Counted from the stretch's first letter, positions 7,370 to 14,715 are shown. The stretch is 18,017 nt of DNA from DASYQV01 sp036005125 (GCA_036005125.1 DASYQV010000328.1:1-18017); one strand, 5' to 3'. Notes: generated from the sequence alone by a model not told the origin. Program-made: numbers and translations.

Positions 7370-8710
7370 TTATCGTCGTTCGAGCGATAGTTGTTTGAGT
7401 GCCGCTACCAGACGGTCGACGTCTGCCGGACGATTGTAGAGACCAGGTGTCACGCGAACGCAGTCGCCCCGCTCGAGCCCGTTACGGCGCACGGTGAACA
7501 CGCCGTAGCGGGTACGGAGATCGTCAACGATTCGCTGGTTGTCTTCCCTGCTCGTGCGTCCCTGCAGCCGGAACGATGTGATGGCCGCCACCATCTCCTG
7601 GTCGTCCGGCGTCAGGATGTCGAGGCCAGGCAGGTCGCGCGCCGGACCCACCCAGCGATCGCGCAGATACCGGAGGCGAGCCGCTTTGTAGACTGGCCCG
7701 ACTGCCGCGTGGAAGTCGAGCGCAGCCGGTACGGTCAGAACAGCCGCGAAGTTTATGGTGCCTGAATGGACGCGGCTCAGAATACTGTCGTTGGACTGTT
7801 CCTCGTTTCCCATCATGGCGTCGATATCGCCCAGTCGCCCTTTCCGGACGAACATCACGCCGACACCTAACGGTGCGCCGATCCACTTGTGAAGGTTGAA
7901 GCCAATGAAGTCGGCACCGATATCGCCGACCGTCACGTCGACCTGGCCCCAGGAGTGCGCGGCGTCCACGATGACGTCGACACCACGCTGCCGTGCAAGC
8001 GCCGTGATCGCGGCGACCGGTATCATGAGCCCGGTCTTGTTGTTCACATGCGTCAACAGGAGGAGGCGCACGTTCGGGTTGGCATCGAGAGCGGCCGTAT
8101 ACGCATCCAGCACGTTCTCCCGAGTCGCCGGCTCAGGAATCGCAAACCGGGCAACGCGCGCGCCACGGCGCTCGGTCAGCCAATTCATGGCGTACTGCAT
8201 GCTGGGGAAGTCGAGATCCGCGTACATGACCGCGTCCCCCGGTTTGAGCCGGTTGTAGCCGCCGATCAGGCACTGGAGGGCTTCGGTGGCTCCGCGAGTG
8301 AGGGCGATCTCAGTCACGTCGGCGCCAAGCGCAGCGGCCACCCTCTTTCGTACGGCCAGGAGGTCGGCGGTGTACGCTCCACGAGCGTAGAACGAATTCT
8401 CGACGTTTACGCGCTCGACCTGGCGGACGTACTCAGCGAGTACGGGGACCGCCATCATGCCCCAGTAGCCAGCCTCGAGGTTCGTCACACGGTCCGACAC
8501 GCGATAGCGCGCGGCGACACGTTTCCAATACGCCTCATCCCGTGCAACGACCTTCGGCAGACCATCGGGCCGCGCAAGGCGAAGTGGCGCTTCAGTGATG
8601 TTCTGGCCAGCGAGTGGCGTGGCAAGTGCGGCACCGGTTAACCCGGCTGAGCCGAGGAACGCCCGTCGCGAGACGAGGTCCGACGACCTGCTTCGGGCGC
8701 TATGCTTCAT
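7370..8710 (-). CDS. Tat-exported class V aminotransferase-fold PLP enzyme
   Basis: A 446-residue fold-type I PLP enzyme of the class V group, resembling isopenicillin-N epimerase and cysteine desulfurase-like proteins. The exact reaction is not predictable. Seen in sequence: the twin-arginine motif SRRAFLG at 14-20 followed by a small-residue hydrophobic stretch (SAGLTGAALATPLAG). This implies export already folded with cofactor. The cofactor site includes TRGATEAL at 138-145, Asp249 and His252 in VDAAHSWGQ, and the expected Schiff-base Lys275 in NLHKW. A glycine-rich loop and the C-terminal small domain are complete. ATG 8710 has GGGAG five bases upstream (plus-strand CTCCC at 8716-8720). 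It is followed closely by the DUF1326 gene (35 bases) and preceded by a 79-base gap. Substrates are unknown. An epimerase, lyase or aminotransferase is possible. Confidence 0.9.
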   Translation of the reverse strand: MKHSARSRSSDLVSRRAFLGSAGLTGAALATPLAGQNITEAPLRLARPDGLPKVVARDEAYWKRVAARYRVSDRVTNLEAGYWGMMAVPVLAEYVRQVERVNVENSFYARGAYTADLLAVRKRVAAALGADVTEIALTRGATEALQCLIGGYNRLKPGDAVMYADLDFPSMQYAMNWLTERRGARVARFAIPEPATRENVLDAYTAALDANPNVRLLLLTHVNNKTGLMIPVAAITALARQRGVDVIVDAAHSWGQVDVTVGDIGADFIGFNLHKWIGAPLGVGVMFVRKGRLGDIDAMMGNEEQSNDSILSRVHSGTINFAAVLTVPAALDFHAAVGPVYKAARLRYLRDRWVGPARDLPGLDILTPDDQEMVAAITSFRLQGRTSREDNQRIVDDLRTRYGVFTVRRNGLERGDCVRVTPGLYNRPADVDRLVAALKQLSLERR

Positions 8711-8762
8711 ACGCGCTCCCGGAAATCTGATGATCTTTGGTCCGCAGAACGCAGCCGTCCGA

Positions 8763-8788
8763 TCGTGTGCGCAGCATGGTTCACACGA
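8763..8788 (-). other. 7-bp inverted repeat after the membrane-protein stop
   Basis: TCGTGTG (8763-8769) and CACACGA (8782-8788) form perfect arms around a 12-base loop, one base beyond the stop codon of the uncharacterised membrane protein (8790-8792). No U-run follows. It may be an mRNA end structure or an operator for the aminotransferase-fold gene, whose start is 52 bases further on. Confidence 0.3.
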
Positions 8789-8789
8789 C

Positions 8790-9578
8790 CTACCCGAGCC
8801 CTCGAACGAATGACAGCCCGACCGCCGACCTGGCGATCACGTATATCCCGACAATCTTGCATCCCATGAAGAATGACCCGCAACACAGCGTGACCGCATG
8901 CACCCGCTTGCGAGCGAGCAGGTCATACAACCCGAGTACGAGGATGAACAACAATAGTCCGCCCAATCCCAACACGTTCGAGTCAAGACCATTGAACACG
9001 GGCCAGCGCCAGATGCGTGACATGGCAGGTTGGACGATACTGATCGACGACAGCAGCATCAGGCGCTTGTGCATCTCCGTACGGCGCCGGAGCGCGATGG
9101 CTGCTGACAAGAAGATGCCAAAAGCCAGGAGGGCCGCAAGATCTGACCACACGATCACAGAGAGGCCGCGGATGCGAGCCTCGATGTCGACACCGAGCGC
9201 CCTCTGCCGGGGGACGAAATTCAAGGTCACCGCCAGACTGACCGCAAAGACGGCGACACCGAGTCCGCCGACGATCCAGCCGGATTGTCGATGAATATCA
9301 CTGCGACGGACCGCCACCAACGTCGTCTGAAGGAGGAGACCGACAAACCACGCGGTAAGCACCGTACCGTGTACCCATACAGAGGCTGGTATCTCGGGAA
9401 CGTCGAAGAAGGCACGTAGATACAGAGTTCGGCTGAAGCCGATCAAGACGATGAGAAGCAGCGCCCCGGACATTCCTACGTAGAATCCACTGCGGGCAGT
9501 TCGATGAGGAGCGGCCTCCGGCAAGCTGACGGCCACCGGTTTGCTGTCTACGGTAGCGGTAATAGCGGATTCGCTCAC
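8790..9578 (-). CDS. multi-pass integral membrane protein, function unknown
   Basis: A 262-residue inner-membrane protein with about seven hydrophobic segments (roughly 33-48, 67-90, 101-119, 140-163, 173-189, 202-222 and 231-250). I recognise the pattern from unnamed bacterial membrane proteins: FSRTLYLRAFF, VHGTVLTAWFVGLLLQ, VAVRRSDIHRQSGW, RRRTEMHKRLMLLSSIS, LYDLLARKRVHAVTL. I cannot attach a named function. Histidines 70, 96, 170 and 227 sit at or near membrane boundaries, so haem or metal binding is conceivable but unproven. The start is GTG 9578, because GGAGGT lies four bases upstream (plus-strand ACCTCC at 9583-9588). The frame continues upstream for 160 codons antisense-like through the NmrA-like gene and should not be annotated. 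It follows the NmrA-like gene by 38 bases. Confidence 0.85.
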   Translation of the reverse strand: MSESAITATVDSKPVAVSLPEAAPHRTARSGFYVGMSGALLLIVLIGFSRTLYLRAFFDVPEIPASVWVHGTVLTAWFVGLLLQTTLVAVRRSDIHRQSGWIVGGLGVAVFAVSLAVTLNFVPRQRALGVDIEARIRGLSVIVWSDLAALLAFGIFLSAAIALRRRTEMHKRLMLLSSISIVQPAMSRIWRWPVFNGLDSNVLGLGGLLLFILVLGLYDLLARKRVHAVTLCCGSFFMGCKIVGIYVIARSAVGLSFVRGLG

Positions 9579-9616
9579 GTTGACCTCCAGTGTCCGCTGG
9601 TTTTGTGGGCCCGGTC

Positions 9617-10507
9617 TCAACTTCCTATCTCGCTGGGACGTCCCCGAAACGCGTCGGCGTGATCGGCGGCCCACTGGCCAAAAGACCGCGCGGGCGATCC
9701 GAGGAGGTCGGCGACGGTGGAGGTCACGAACGCCGGGTGCCCGATTGTCGCACTCCACGCAGCGAGCAGCATGTCCACGACCGGACCCGGCCAACGACCC
9801 GCCGTTTCGCGCCGGAACTCTTCCGGCGACAGCTCCTCGAACCGGATCCGGCGCCCGATGGCGGCCCCGATGATGCTCACCTGCTCGGCCTGACTCAGCG
9901 ACTCGGGGCCGGTGAGGACGTAGTCCCCTCCTGGGGGCGAGTCCTCGTCCAGCGCACGCGCCGCCACGGCCGCAATGTCGCGCTCGTCGATCGGTGCCGT
10001 CTCGGCTGCGCCGTAGGGCCACCGGACGACATCGCCGTTCCGGATCTGGTCCGCCCACCAGAACCGCGCATTCGACGCGAACATACCCGGCCGGATGATT
10101 GTCGACGCGAGGCCGGCGGCCGCGATCAGCCGCTCGATGTCGGCGTGGAGGAGAGCCAGGGGATTCGGCTGCTGGAAGAACGGGTGCGGCGTTCGGTGCG
10201 GCGACGAGAGGAAGACGACGCGCCGCACGTGCGACGCGAGACGCTCGATGGCGGCCGGAGCGGCGGTCGGCGGGGCGGTCCAGACGAGGAACACCGCACC
10301 GACGCCCTGCAGCCCGACGTCGAGCGATTCGGGCACCGTGAGGTCGCCGGCCACGACCTCAACGTCCGCCGGCAGCGCCGCCGTCGCCGGTCGGCGTGTG
10401 AGCGCGCGTACCGGCACGCCCGCGGCCAGCAGTTGGGTGACCACCTCACGCCCGACACGGCCGGTGGCTCCCGTCACGAGGATGGGATGCACGCGTGCGC
10501 TGATCAC
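9617..10507 (-). CDS. NmrA-like NAD(P)-binding protein (atypical SDR)
   Basis: A 296-residue cytoplasmic Rossmann-fold protein of the atypical short-chain dehydrogenase group (NmrA/HSCARG or NAD(P)H:quinone reductase-like). The dinucleotide motif is VTGATGRVG at 11-19, followed by ALTRRP around 35-40 with arginines suited to NADP. VVFLSSPHRTP, a STIIRPGMFASN segment and YVLTGPESLSQAEQ fit this family. No YxxxK catalytic pair stands out, which is usual for redox-sensing NmrA-like members. The GTG start at 10507 has GAGG five bases upstream (plus-strand CCTC at 10513-10516). A second GTG at codon 6 also keeps the Rossmann motif intact. Base composition is distinctly high (45 of 60 GC in 9961-10020, 46 of 60 in 10261-10320), unlike the kinase gene 20 bases upstream. 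Quinone reduction, nucleotide sensing or sugar-epimerase-like activity all remain possible. Confidence 0.9.
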   Translation of the reverse strand: MISARVHPILVTGATGRVGREVVTQLLAAGVPVRALTRRPATAALPADVEVVAGDLTVPESLDVGLQGVGAVFLVWTAPPTAAPAAIERLASHVRRVVFLSSPHRTPHPFFQQPNPLALLHADIERLIAAAGLASTIIRPGMFASNARFWWADQIRNGDVVRWPYGAAETAPIDERDIAAVAARALDEDSPPGGDYVLTGPESLSQAEQVSIIGAAIGRRIRFEELSPEEFRRETAGRWPGPVVDMLLAAWSATIGHPAFVTSTVADLLGSPARSFGQWAADHADAFRGRPSEIGS

Positions 10508-10520
10508 GAGGGCCTCGATG

Positions 10521-10535
10521 GCGTCTGTCAGACGC
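10521..10535 (-). other. 15-base palindrome centred on the kinase stop codon
   Basis: GCGTCTGTCAGACGC is a perfect palindrome with 7-bp arms around one central base. The kinase stop codon (10528-10530) lies at its centre. It is followed after five bases by the GAGG ribosome-binding site of the NmrA-like gene. With a one-base centre it is a better DNA-binding site than an RNA hairpin, although a larger loop can form if the inner pairs open. Confidence 0.4.
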
Positions 10536-11022
10536 GCTCATGATGGACGACGTTGAACCTTTCATCTGCTGATGGAGGCTGAAAATACATAGTGACGGCT
10601 TCAAACTCCGCGTCCGTGGTCCAAGGAGCGCCAGGCGGCAGGTCCTTGCTTCGAGCCTTGAGCTGACTCTTGCACAAATCATCCGATACGTCTATGAAAT
10701 GCAATTCATGCCCAACATTGGCGCGCTCGAACAGCTCACGGAACCACGTCCTCTGCACCTTTGTATTGCCTGGAAAGTCGAGTACGACAGAGATACCCTT
10801 CGACAAGAGAGCGCAAATGTGTGGCGCGAGCGCGTTCTTCAATCGAGAAGAACACGTGATGAATTTCGCTATGTCGGTGATCTCTCCAGGAAACAGGCTA
10901 TCCAGGAATGCGTCCTCTACGAGAAGGACGGCATTCTCCCGCCGGGCCAAATCCCGTGCGAGAGTGGTCTTTCCTGCCGCCATTTTGCCGCACAGGAAAA
11001 TCAACTTCGCTGAGGTGCTCAT
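10528..11022 (-). CDS. small P-loop ATPase/kinase (AAA_33-like)
   Basis: A 164-residue cytoplasmic NTP-binding protein of the predicted-kinase type related to zeta-toxin/chloramphenicol-phosphotransferase-like P-loop proteins. The Walker A motif is GKMAAGKT at 12-19, with LIFLC as the first strand. VVLDFPGN around 80-87 supplies the second core strand and a likely Walker B/base Asp. ITDIAKFITCSSRLKNAL, PPGAPWTTDAEFEAV and the C-terminal FNVVHH are, as I recall, conserved in a widespread family usually labelled AAA-family ATPase. The substrate is unknown, and no antitoxin-like partner is adjacent. The ATG at 11022 puts the P-loop at the right distance but has only a weak upstream ribosome-binding sequence. 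Its GC is low for this window (30 of 60 in each of three sampled lines, 10681, 10741 and 10861), which hints at recent acquisition. Confidence 0.88.
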   Translation of the reverse strand: MSTSAKLIFLCGKMAAGKTTLARDLARRENAVLLVEDAFLDSLFPGEITDIAKFITCSSRLKNALAPHICALLSKGISVVLDFPGNTKVQRTWFRELFERANVGHELHFIDVSDDLCKSQLKARSKDLPPGAPWTTDAEFEAVTMYFQPPSADERFNVVHHERV

Positions 11023-11046
11023 GCTTTTGTGCGCCTGACTAGCCCC

Positions 11047-11859
11047 TCATCGAACCACAGGTTGCCATCGAGCGGCGATCCATGCCCTGAGAATTTCAAA
11101 GAATTCCTCTCTCGCCTGTCGTTCCAGCCACGGCGAATGCCCGCATTTCGCTAACTCCCGGTACTCCAGGTGAGGAATGTACGGTCTCAGGTCTTCGCTG
11201 GTACAGCGGCCAGGATGCGGATCGGCCTCGCCATGAAGCATCAGGACCGGGCATGCGATGGCGGCGAACGCGGCTGGGTAGACCCCCTCGTTCTGCAGGC
11301 GGATCACGTCTGCCCAGGTTTCTTCATGCGCCACAGCATCAACGACGGTGAGATCGTTCGCAGCCTCGTCGATGTCGTAGCCATAGATCCGCGCCATCAC
11401 AACGCCCAGTGCGGCAAGGCGGCGATTCGCGTCCTTCTCGGTCTTGATCGTCGCGAGAGTCTCGTAATCCGCGGGCGTGAGTCGCGCCGTGCGTCTTGCT
11501 TCGAATTCTGCGCGAGCGGCTCGAGAGAACGTCCCACAGCCGATGAGCACCAGGGCGGCCGGCGTCGTCGGATGATCCGCGGCGTACGCGAGCGCCAGCA
11601 TCGCGCCCCAGGAGTGGCCTACGAGGACCGGCGGCCGACCGGCGCAGCGCTCGCGGATCAGGTCCTCCAGATCCTGCACATGCGTCGCAACCGTCAGAGG
11701 TCGACCACCGCTGCCACGCTGATAGGGCTCCAGCACGTGCCATCGGTCACCCAGAGTTCTGGCAAGCGGCGCGAGGTCGCCGGCCGCGGCGGGTCCGCCG
11801 TGCACCGCGATTATTGTTTCAGCGCCGATGCCGTACTCCCGTACGGCGAGATCAGTCAT
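11047..11859 (-). CDS. alpha/beta hydrolase, proline-iminopeptidase-like
   Basis: A 270-residue cytoplasmic alpha/beta-fold hydrolase. The oxyanion-hole segment VHGGPAAAG at 19-27 is close to the HGGPG motif of prolyl aminopeptidase-type enzymes. The nucleophile elbow is GHSWG with Ser83. The likely acid is Asp213 in HGEADPHPG, and the base is His241 in KCGHSPWLE. All triad members are present and the length is normal, so it should be active as a peptidase, esterase or lactonase. The specificity cannot be told. I place the start at ATG 11859, just before the first strand. The frame stays open for 100 codons upstream but overlaps the methyltransferase gene there. The 82-base gap from the methyltransferase stop and 24 bases to the kinase start leave room for a separate promoter upstream. 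Confidence 0.9.
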   Translation of the reverse strand: MTDLAVREYGIGAETIIAVHGGPAAAGDLAPLARTLGDRWHVLEPYQRGSGGRPLTVATHVQDLEDLIRERCAGRPPVLVGHSWGAMLALAYAADHPTTPAALVLIGCGTFSRAARAEFEARRTARLTPADYETLATIKTEKDANRRLAALGVVMARIYGYDIDEAANDLTVVDAVAHEETWADVIRLQNEGVYPAAFAAIACPVLMLHGEADPHPGRCTSEDLRPYIPHLEYRELAKCGHSPWLERQAREEFFEILRAWIAARWQPVVR

Positions 11860-11941
11860 CGTGTTCGTTATCGGGCCAACGCTTGCGCCTAACCAGCGGC
11901 CGCTCCAGTGACCGATCGCGACCGTTGCGTTCAGCGGCTGC

Positions 11942-12673
11942 TCAGGCGGCGATTCCAAGTACATAGAAGACGTAGCCGTAGCTGTCTTCGGAGCATTCAA
12001 AAATCTCGATCTCCTTGATTGTGTCGACCGCAAGCTCCCTGACGGACGAATCCGGGTGACGCATGAGAGCTTTCGCCCGTGGTTCAAGCACCTCGTAGTA
12101 GCCGTCCACCCACGCCTCTGTCGGGATCGTATAGGTACCGAGCACCGTATATCCGGCATTTTCGGCGATCGTCATGTTCTGCTGCATCGAGCGCATGTCC
12201 GCATATCCGGTTGAGAAGAAATCCCTCACGGCATCCGGCACGCGTTCTCGTAGCCACGACAGCTCGCTGACAACGGCAAAGGCGCCCGGATCCATCGCGT
12301 GCGCCCAGGTCGTCAGTGCGTTGGGAAAGCCGATGTTGTACGCGGCACCTTCCGACCAGAGCAGATCAACGTGAGGAAAGGCGTCCGGAATATCCTTCAT
12401 GTCCATGCAATGCGTCTGGACGAGATGCTCGATGCCTGCGTCCCTGGCGCGGCGCGTTAGATCGTTGAGGAACGGCTCATACGAATCGACCGCGTGAACA
12501 AGGGTGCCAAGTCCCTTCGCAAGCGCGATGGTCTGTCGACCCGTCCCGCAACCTGCGTCAACCACGACGTCGAACTGCTGTTTTGGCAGAAAGCGCAAGA
12601 CGTGCAGAGTATGCACATCGCCGCCTGGGCCAAGCTTCTCCATACCTCCGAAGAGAAGGTCGGTTGGATTCAA
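11942..12673 (-). CDS. class I SAM-dependent methyltransferase
   Basis: A 243-residue Rossmann-fold methyltransferase, cytoplasmic, substrate unknown. SAM-binding motif I is VVDAGCGTG at 37-45. Asp63 ends strand 2, MDMKDIP at 90-96 is the adenine-side acidic region, and LLWSEGAAYNIGF at 104-116 is the post-strand-4 motif. I recognise this from a family that begins with an LFGGMEKLGPG-type N-terminus (YjhP-like proteins). I choose the TTG at 12673, which yields MNPTDLLFGGMEKLG and begins four bases after the stop of the upstream hydrolase, implying translational coupling. An alternative TTG at 12724 adds 17 residues and would overlap that hydrolase. The first ATG (12643) would cut off the conserved LFGG. 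Neither TTG has a convincing ribosome-binding site, so the start is uncertain. Confidence 0.88.
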   Translation of the reverse strand: MNPTDLLFGGMEKLGPGGDVHTLHVLRFLPKQQFDVVVDAGCGTGRQTIALAKGLGTLVHAVDSYEPFLNDLTRRARDAGIEHLVQTHCMDMKDIPDAFPHVDLLWSEGAAYNIGFPNALTTWAHAMDPGAFAVVSELSWLRERVPDAVRDFFSTGYADMRSMQQNMTIAENAGYTVLGTYTIPTEAWVDGYYEVLEPRAKALMRHPDSSVRELAVDTIKEIEIFECSEDSYGYVFYVLGIAA

Positions 12674-12677
12674 GGTA

Positions 12678-13409
12678 TCAGACCGCTGGTCTCGCTCCAG
12701 ACGAAGGCTGCGATGCTTCAGCAAGATCGACCAGCGCACGCGCCACGTCCAGGGGTTTGACAAGCATGTGAAAGTGCTCGCCGCGAAGTTGCCGAGTCTC
12801 CCAGCCGGATTCGCGTGCCCGTGCCTCAGTTGTCGCGTAGAGCCGCGAGAACTGAAGATAGCAGCATGGGGCATCCGGCCAGGTCGCGACGATCGGTGTC
12901 GGATCGTCATAGAGCGCGAGCGGGACCCGCGGCACTTCGGCAACAAAGCGTGCTCTCAGCGTCGTGTCCGGTATGAGCGCTGCCCAGACCGCCTCCGGCC
13001 AGTCTGCTCCCAATGGCGGGAGCCACCCATCATCGGCCCGCGCACGACGCGCATCCATGGTTACGCCAGCAGCTGCAGGAATCAGATCACCAAGGGTGAC
13101 GCCGTTCTCGGGCAATGCGGCGTCGACGAAGACATACGCGCGAACTGCGCGTTCCGGTAACGCGTTGCGCACGGCCGGCACAATCAACCCTGCGGCACTG
13201 TGGGTCACCAAGACCAACGACTCCTCTGGCGGAAGGTCGCGAGCGGCCTCAGCCACTCGACCGGCCAGGGAGGGCCAGTAGGGTGCGTGAGCGCTGGCGA
13301 TATCAAGCACCGGCACGCGACTGATGTGGCCCTGCTCGCGTAGCAACCGGGCGGTCGGCTGCCATGTCAGCGCCCCCACGACTGGACTGTGGATCAGCAC
13401 GAAGTTCAT
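12678..13409 (-). CDS. small alpha/beta hydrolase
   Basis: A 243-residue alpha/beta-fold hydrolase without a signal peptide. The first strand is NFVLIHSPVVGALTW at 2-16, with the oxyanion-type segment after it. The nucleophile elbow is VTHSAAG at 68-74, making Ser71 the likely nucleophile, and YVFVDAALPENG follows on the next strand. A C-terminal GEHFHMLVKP at 210-219 gives His212 or His214 as base. The acid residue is not obvious, so activity is less certain than for the other hydrolase in this run. Esterases of the salicylate-esterase/hydroxynitrile-lyase-like group look most similar. ATG 13409 is the start that opens the first strand. The longer frame to 13505 overlaps the beta-propeller gene. 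It starts 17 bases after that gene's stop and ends 4 bases before the methyltransferase start, so the three are likely one transcript. Confidence 0.85.
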   Translation of the reverse strand: MNFVLIHSPVVGALTWQPTARLLREQGHISRVPVLDIASAHAPYWPSLAGRVAEAARDLPPEESLVLVTHSAAGLIVPAVRNALPERAVRAYVFVDAALPENGVTLGDLIPAAAGVTMDARRARADDGWLPPLGADWPEAVWAALIPDTTLRARFVAEVPRVPLALYDDPTPIVATWPDAPCCYLQFSRLYATTEARARESGWETRQLRGEHFHMLVKPLDVARALVDLAEASQPSSGARPAV

Positions 13410-13426
13410 ACGCGCTGGCGATGACC

Positions 13427-14656
13427 TCAATCCAGGCTCCACAACGCAAGAGATGACACGTCTTTGATGAAGATCCGCTTTCCCGATATCGCCGGCTGGG
13501 CCCACGTGGCACTGTCGGCGACACTGTAATGTGTGAGTGGCTCGAAACCGGTCCGGCTGCTCCTGGCAACGATCAGCTCGGCGTCGTCGTTCAAAAAGAA
13601 GAGCAGATTATCCGCCTTCACAACAGCGCTGTTCGATGCCCGCCGCGGCCGGTCGAGCCATAGCACGTGGCCGGTCGCCGCGTCGATGGCAAAGAACTGG
13701 CCACTGTTCCGATGGGACAAACCGAACAGCGTGTCGCCGATGATCACCGGGTTGCTCAAGAAGAGGGAGGCTTCCTGGGTTTCCCAGACCACCTCCACAA
13801 CCCACTTGTCCTCCCGCCTGATCGGTTTGAGCGCCAGGACGCCCCTGTGGTGCCCGCTGACGATGATCGTCTCACGATAGACGACTGGCGTGATGGCTTG
13901 AACATGCGGTGACTTCCAGGGATGCTCCCACAGGACTGCACCATCGGCGACCGAGATGCCGAGGATCGACTGTTGAGCGAGCGCGATGACCTGGCGGGTT
14001 CCGTGGAAGTCAACGATCATCGGGGACGCGAACGCGAACTCGTTCTTCACGGTCCATTTGACCTTACCGGTATTTGCCTCAAAAGCCGCGAGCGCGTTGT
14101 AGCCATCGGCCTGGACAATGACGAGTTCGCCATCGCCAATCGGTGATGACGCGGTGCCAAGGTAAGGTTGTCTCGATGGTGCAGGTTTCTGCCACACGAG
14201 TTTTCCGCTGGATGCATCGAAGGCCGAAATGGTCCCGCTGATGCCGAGCGCGTACAGCTTCCCGTTGTGGAAGAGTGGCGTTGCCTTGGGACCTTCGCCG
14301 TGATCAACAGTGTCCTCGTACATCTCGTATGCAACCGGGTAGTCCGTGCGCCAGATCGTTTCACCGGTTTCCGAGTCGAGCGCGGTCATCCCCTCTTTAC
14401 CGTTGCGGCGGGTAAAGGCGTAAACGGTATTGCCGACGACAAGAGGCGTCGCGTAACCTTCTCCGACCTCGACTCTCCACCTGAGCCTCAGAGTGTCGGG
14501 CCACGAGTCCGGCTTCGAGAACGCGCTGGCTGCACCGTCACGATTGCGGCCGCGCCACTGCGGATAGTCCTGCGGAGAATCCTGGCCCATCATCGCGGCT
14601 GCGGGTCCGACCAGCACGGCGACGGCGACACACGATACGACGAGCGGACGCATCAT
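13427..14656 (-). CDS. exported PQQ-like beta-propeller repeat protein
   Basis: A periplasmic or lipid-side beta-propeller of about 409 residues, similar to BamB-like and PQQ-binding-like repeat proteins. The N-terminus is a signal peptide (hydrophobic LVVSCVAVAVLVGPAAA). Then comes the YPQWRGRNRDG motif that opens many WRG-type propeller proteins in Acidobacteria and Planctomycetes. Repeated blades contain the signature pattern alanine/leucine-D-x-x-T/S-G-x-x-x-W (ALDSETGETIW, AFDASSGKLVW, AFEANTGKVKW, AIDAATGHVLW). No catalytic residues of quinoprotein dehydrogenases are evident, so a scaffold or binding role is more likely than redox catalysis. The start is ATG 14656 or 14653. A TTG at 14671 would add five residues. 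It is divergent from the exported RidA gene, with under 60 bases between starts, so the two promoters must overlap. Confidence 0.88.
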   Translation of the reverse strand: MMRPLVVSCVAVAVLVGPAAAMMGQDSPQDYPQWRGRNRDGAASAFSKPDSWPDTLRLRWRVEVGEGYATPLVVGNTVYAFTRRNGKEGMTALDSETGETIWRTDYPVAYEMYEDTVDHGEGPKATPLFHNGKLYALGISGTISAFDASSGKLVWQKPAPSRQPYLGTASSPIGDGELVIVQADGYNALAAFEANTGKVKWTVKNEFAFASPMIVDFHGTRQVIALAQQSILGISVADGAVLWEHPWKSPHVQAITPVVYRETIIVSGHHRGVLALKPIRREDKWVVEVVWETQEASLFLSNPVIIGDTLFGLSHRNSGQFFAIDAATGHVLWLDRPRRASNSAVVKADNLLFFLNDDAELIVARSSRTGFEPLTHYSVADSATWAQPAISGKRIFIKDVSSLALWSLD

Positions 14657-14703
14657 TCGAATTCTGGTCAATGTCAGGTATTCTCAAGGACTCTATTTCA
14701 TAT

Positions 14704-14710
14704 AAGGAGG
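14704..14710 (+). promoter_or_regulatory. ribosome-binding site of the RidA-like gene
   Basis: AAGGAGG lies five bases before ATG 14716. It is the strongest Shine-Dalgarno sequence in the window and decides that start over the in-frame ATG at 14671. Confidence 0.85.
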
Positions 14711-14715
14711 CGTCA

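Noticed and set aside
9590..10543. 317-codon plus-strand open frame over the NmrA-like gene
   Set aside because: Arg/Gly-rich antisense translation in very GC-rich DNA. The minus strand carries a full Rossmann protein.
10528..11022. Zeta-like toxin interpretation of the small P-loop kinase
   Set aside because: No antitoxin-sized gene is adjacent, and the sequence fits a common stand-alone kinase-like family better than a toxin.
11860..11941. Possible integron attC site in the methyltransferase-hydrolase gap, suggested by GCCTAAC (11887-11893) and a related GCCTGAC at 11033-11039
   Set aside because: The partner core site at proper spacing is missing on both strands, and the L'/L'' arms do not pair. 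The 10-bp palindrome AGCGGCCGCT (11895-11904) does not build an attC fold. No integrase is present.
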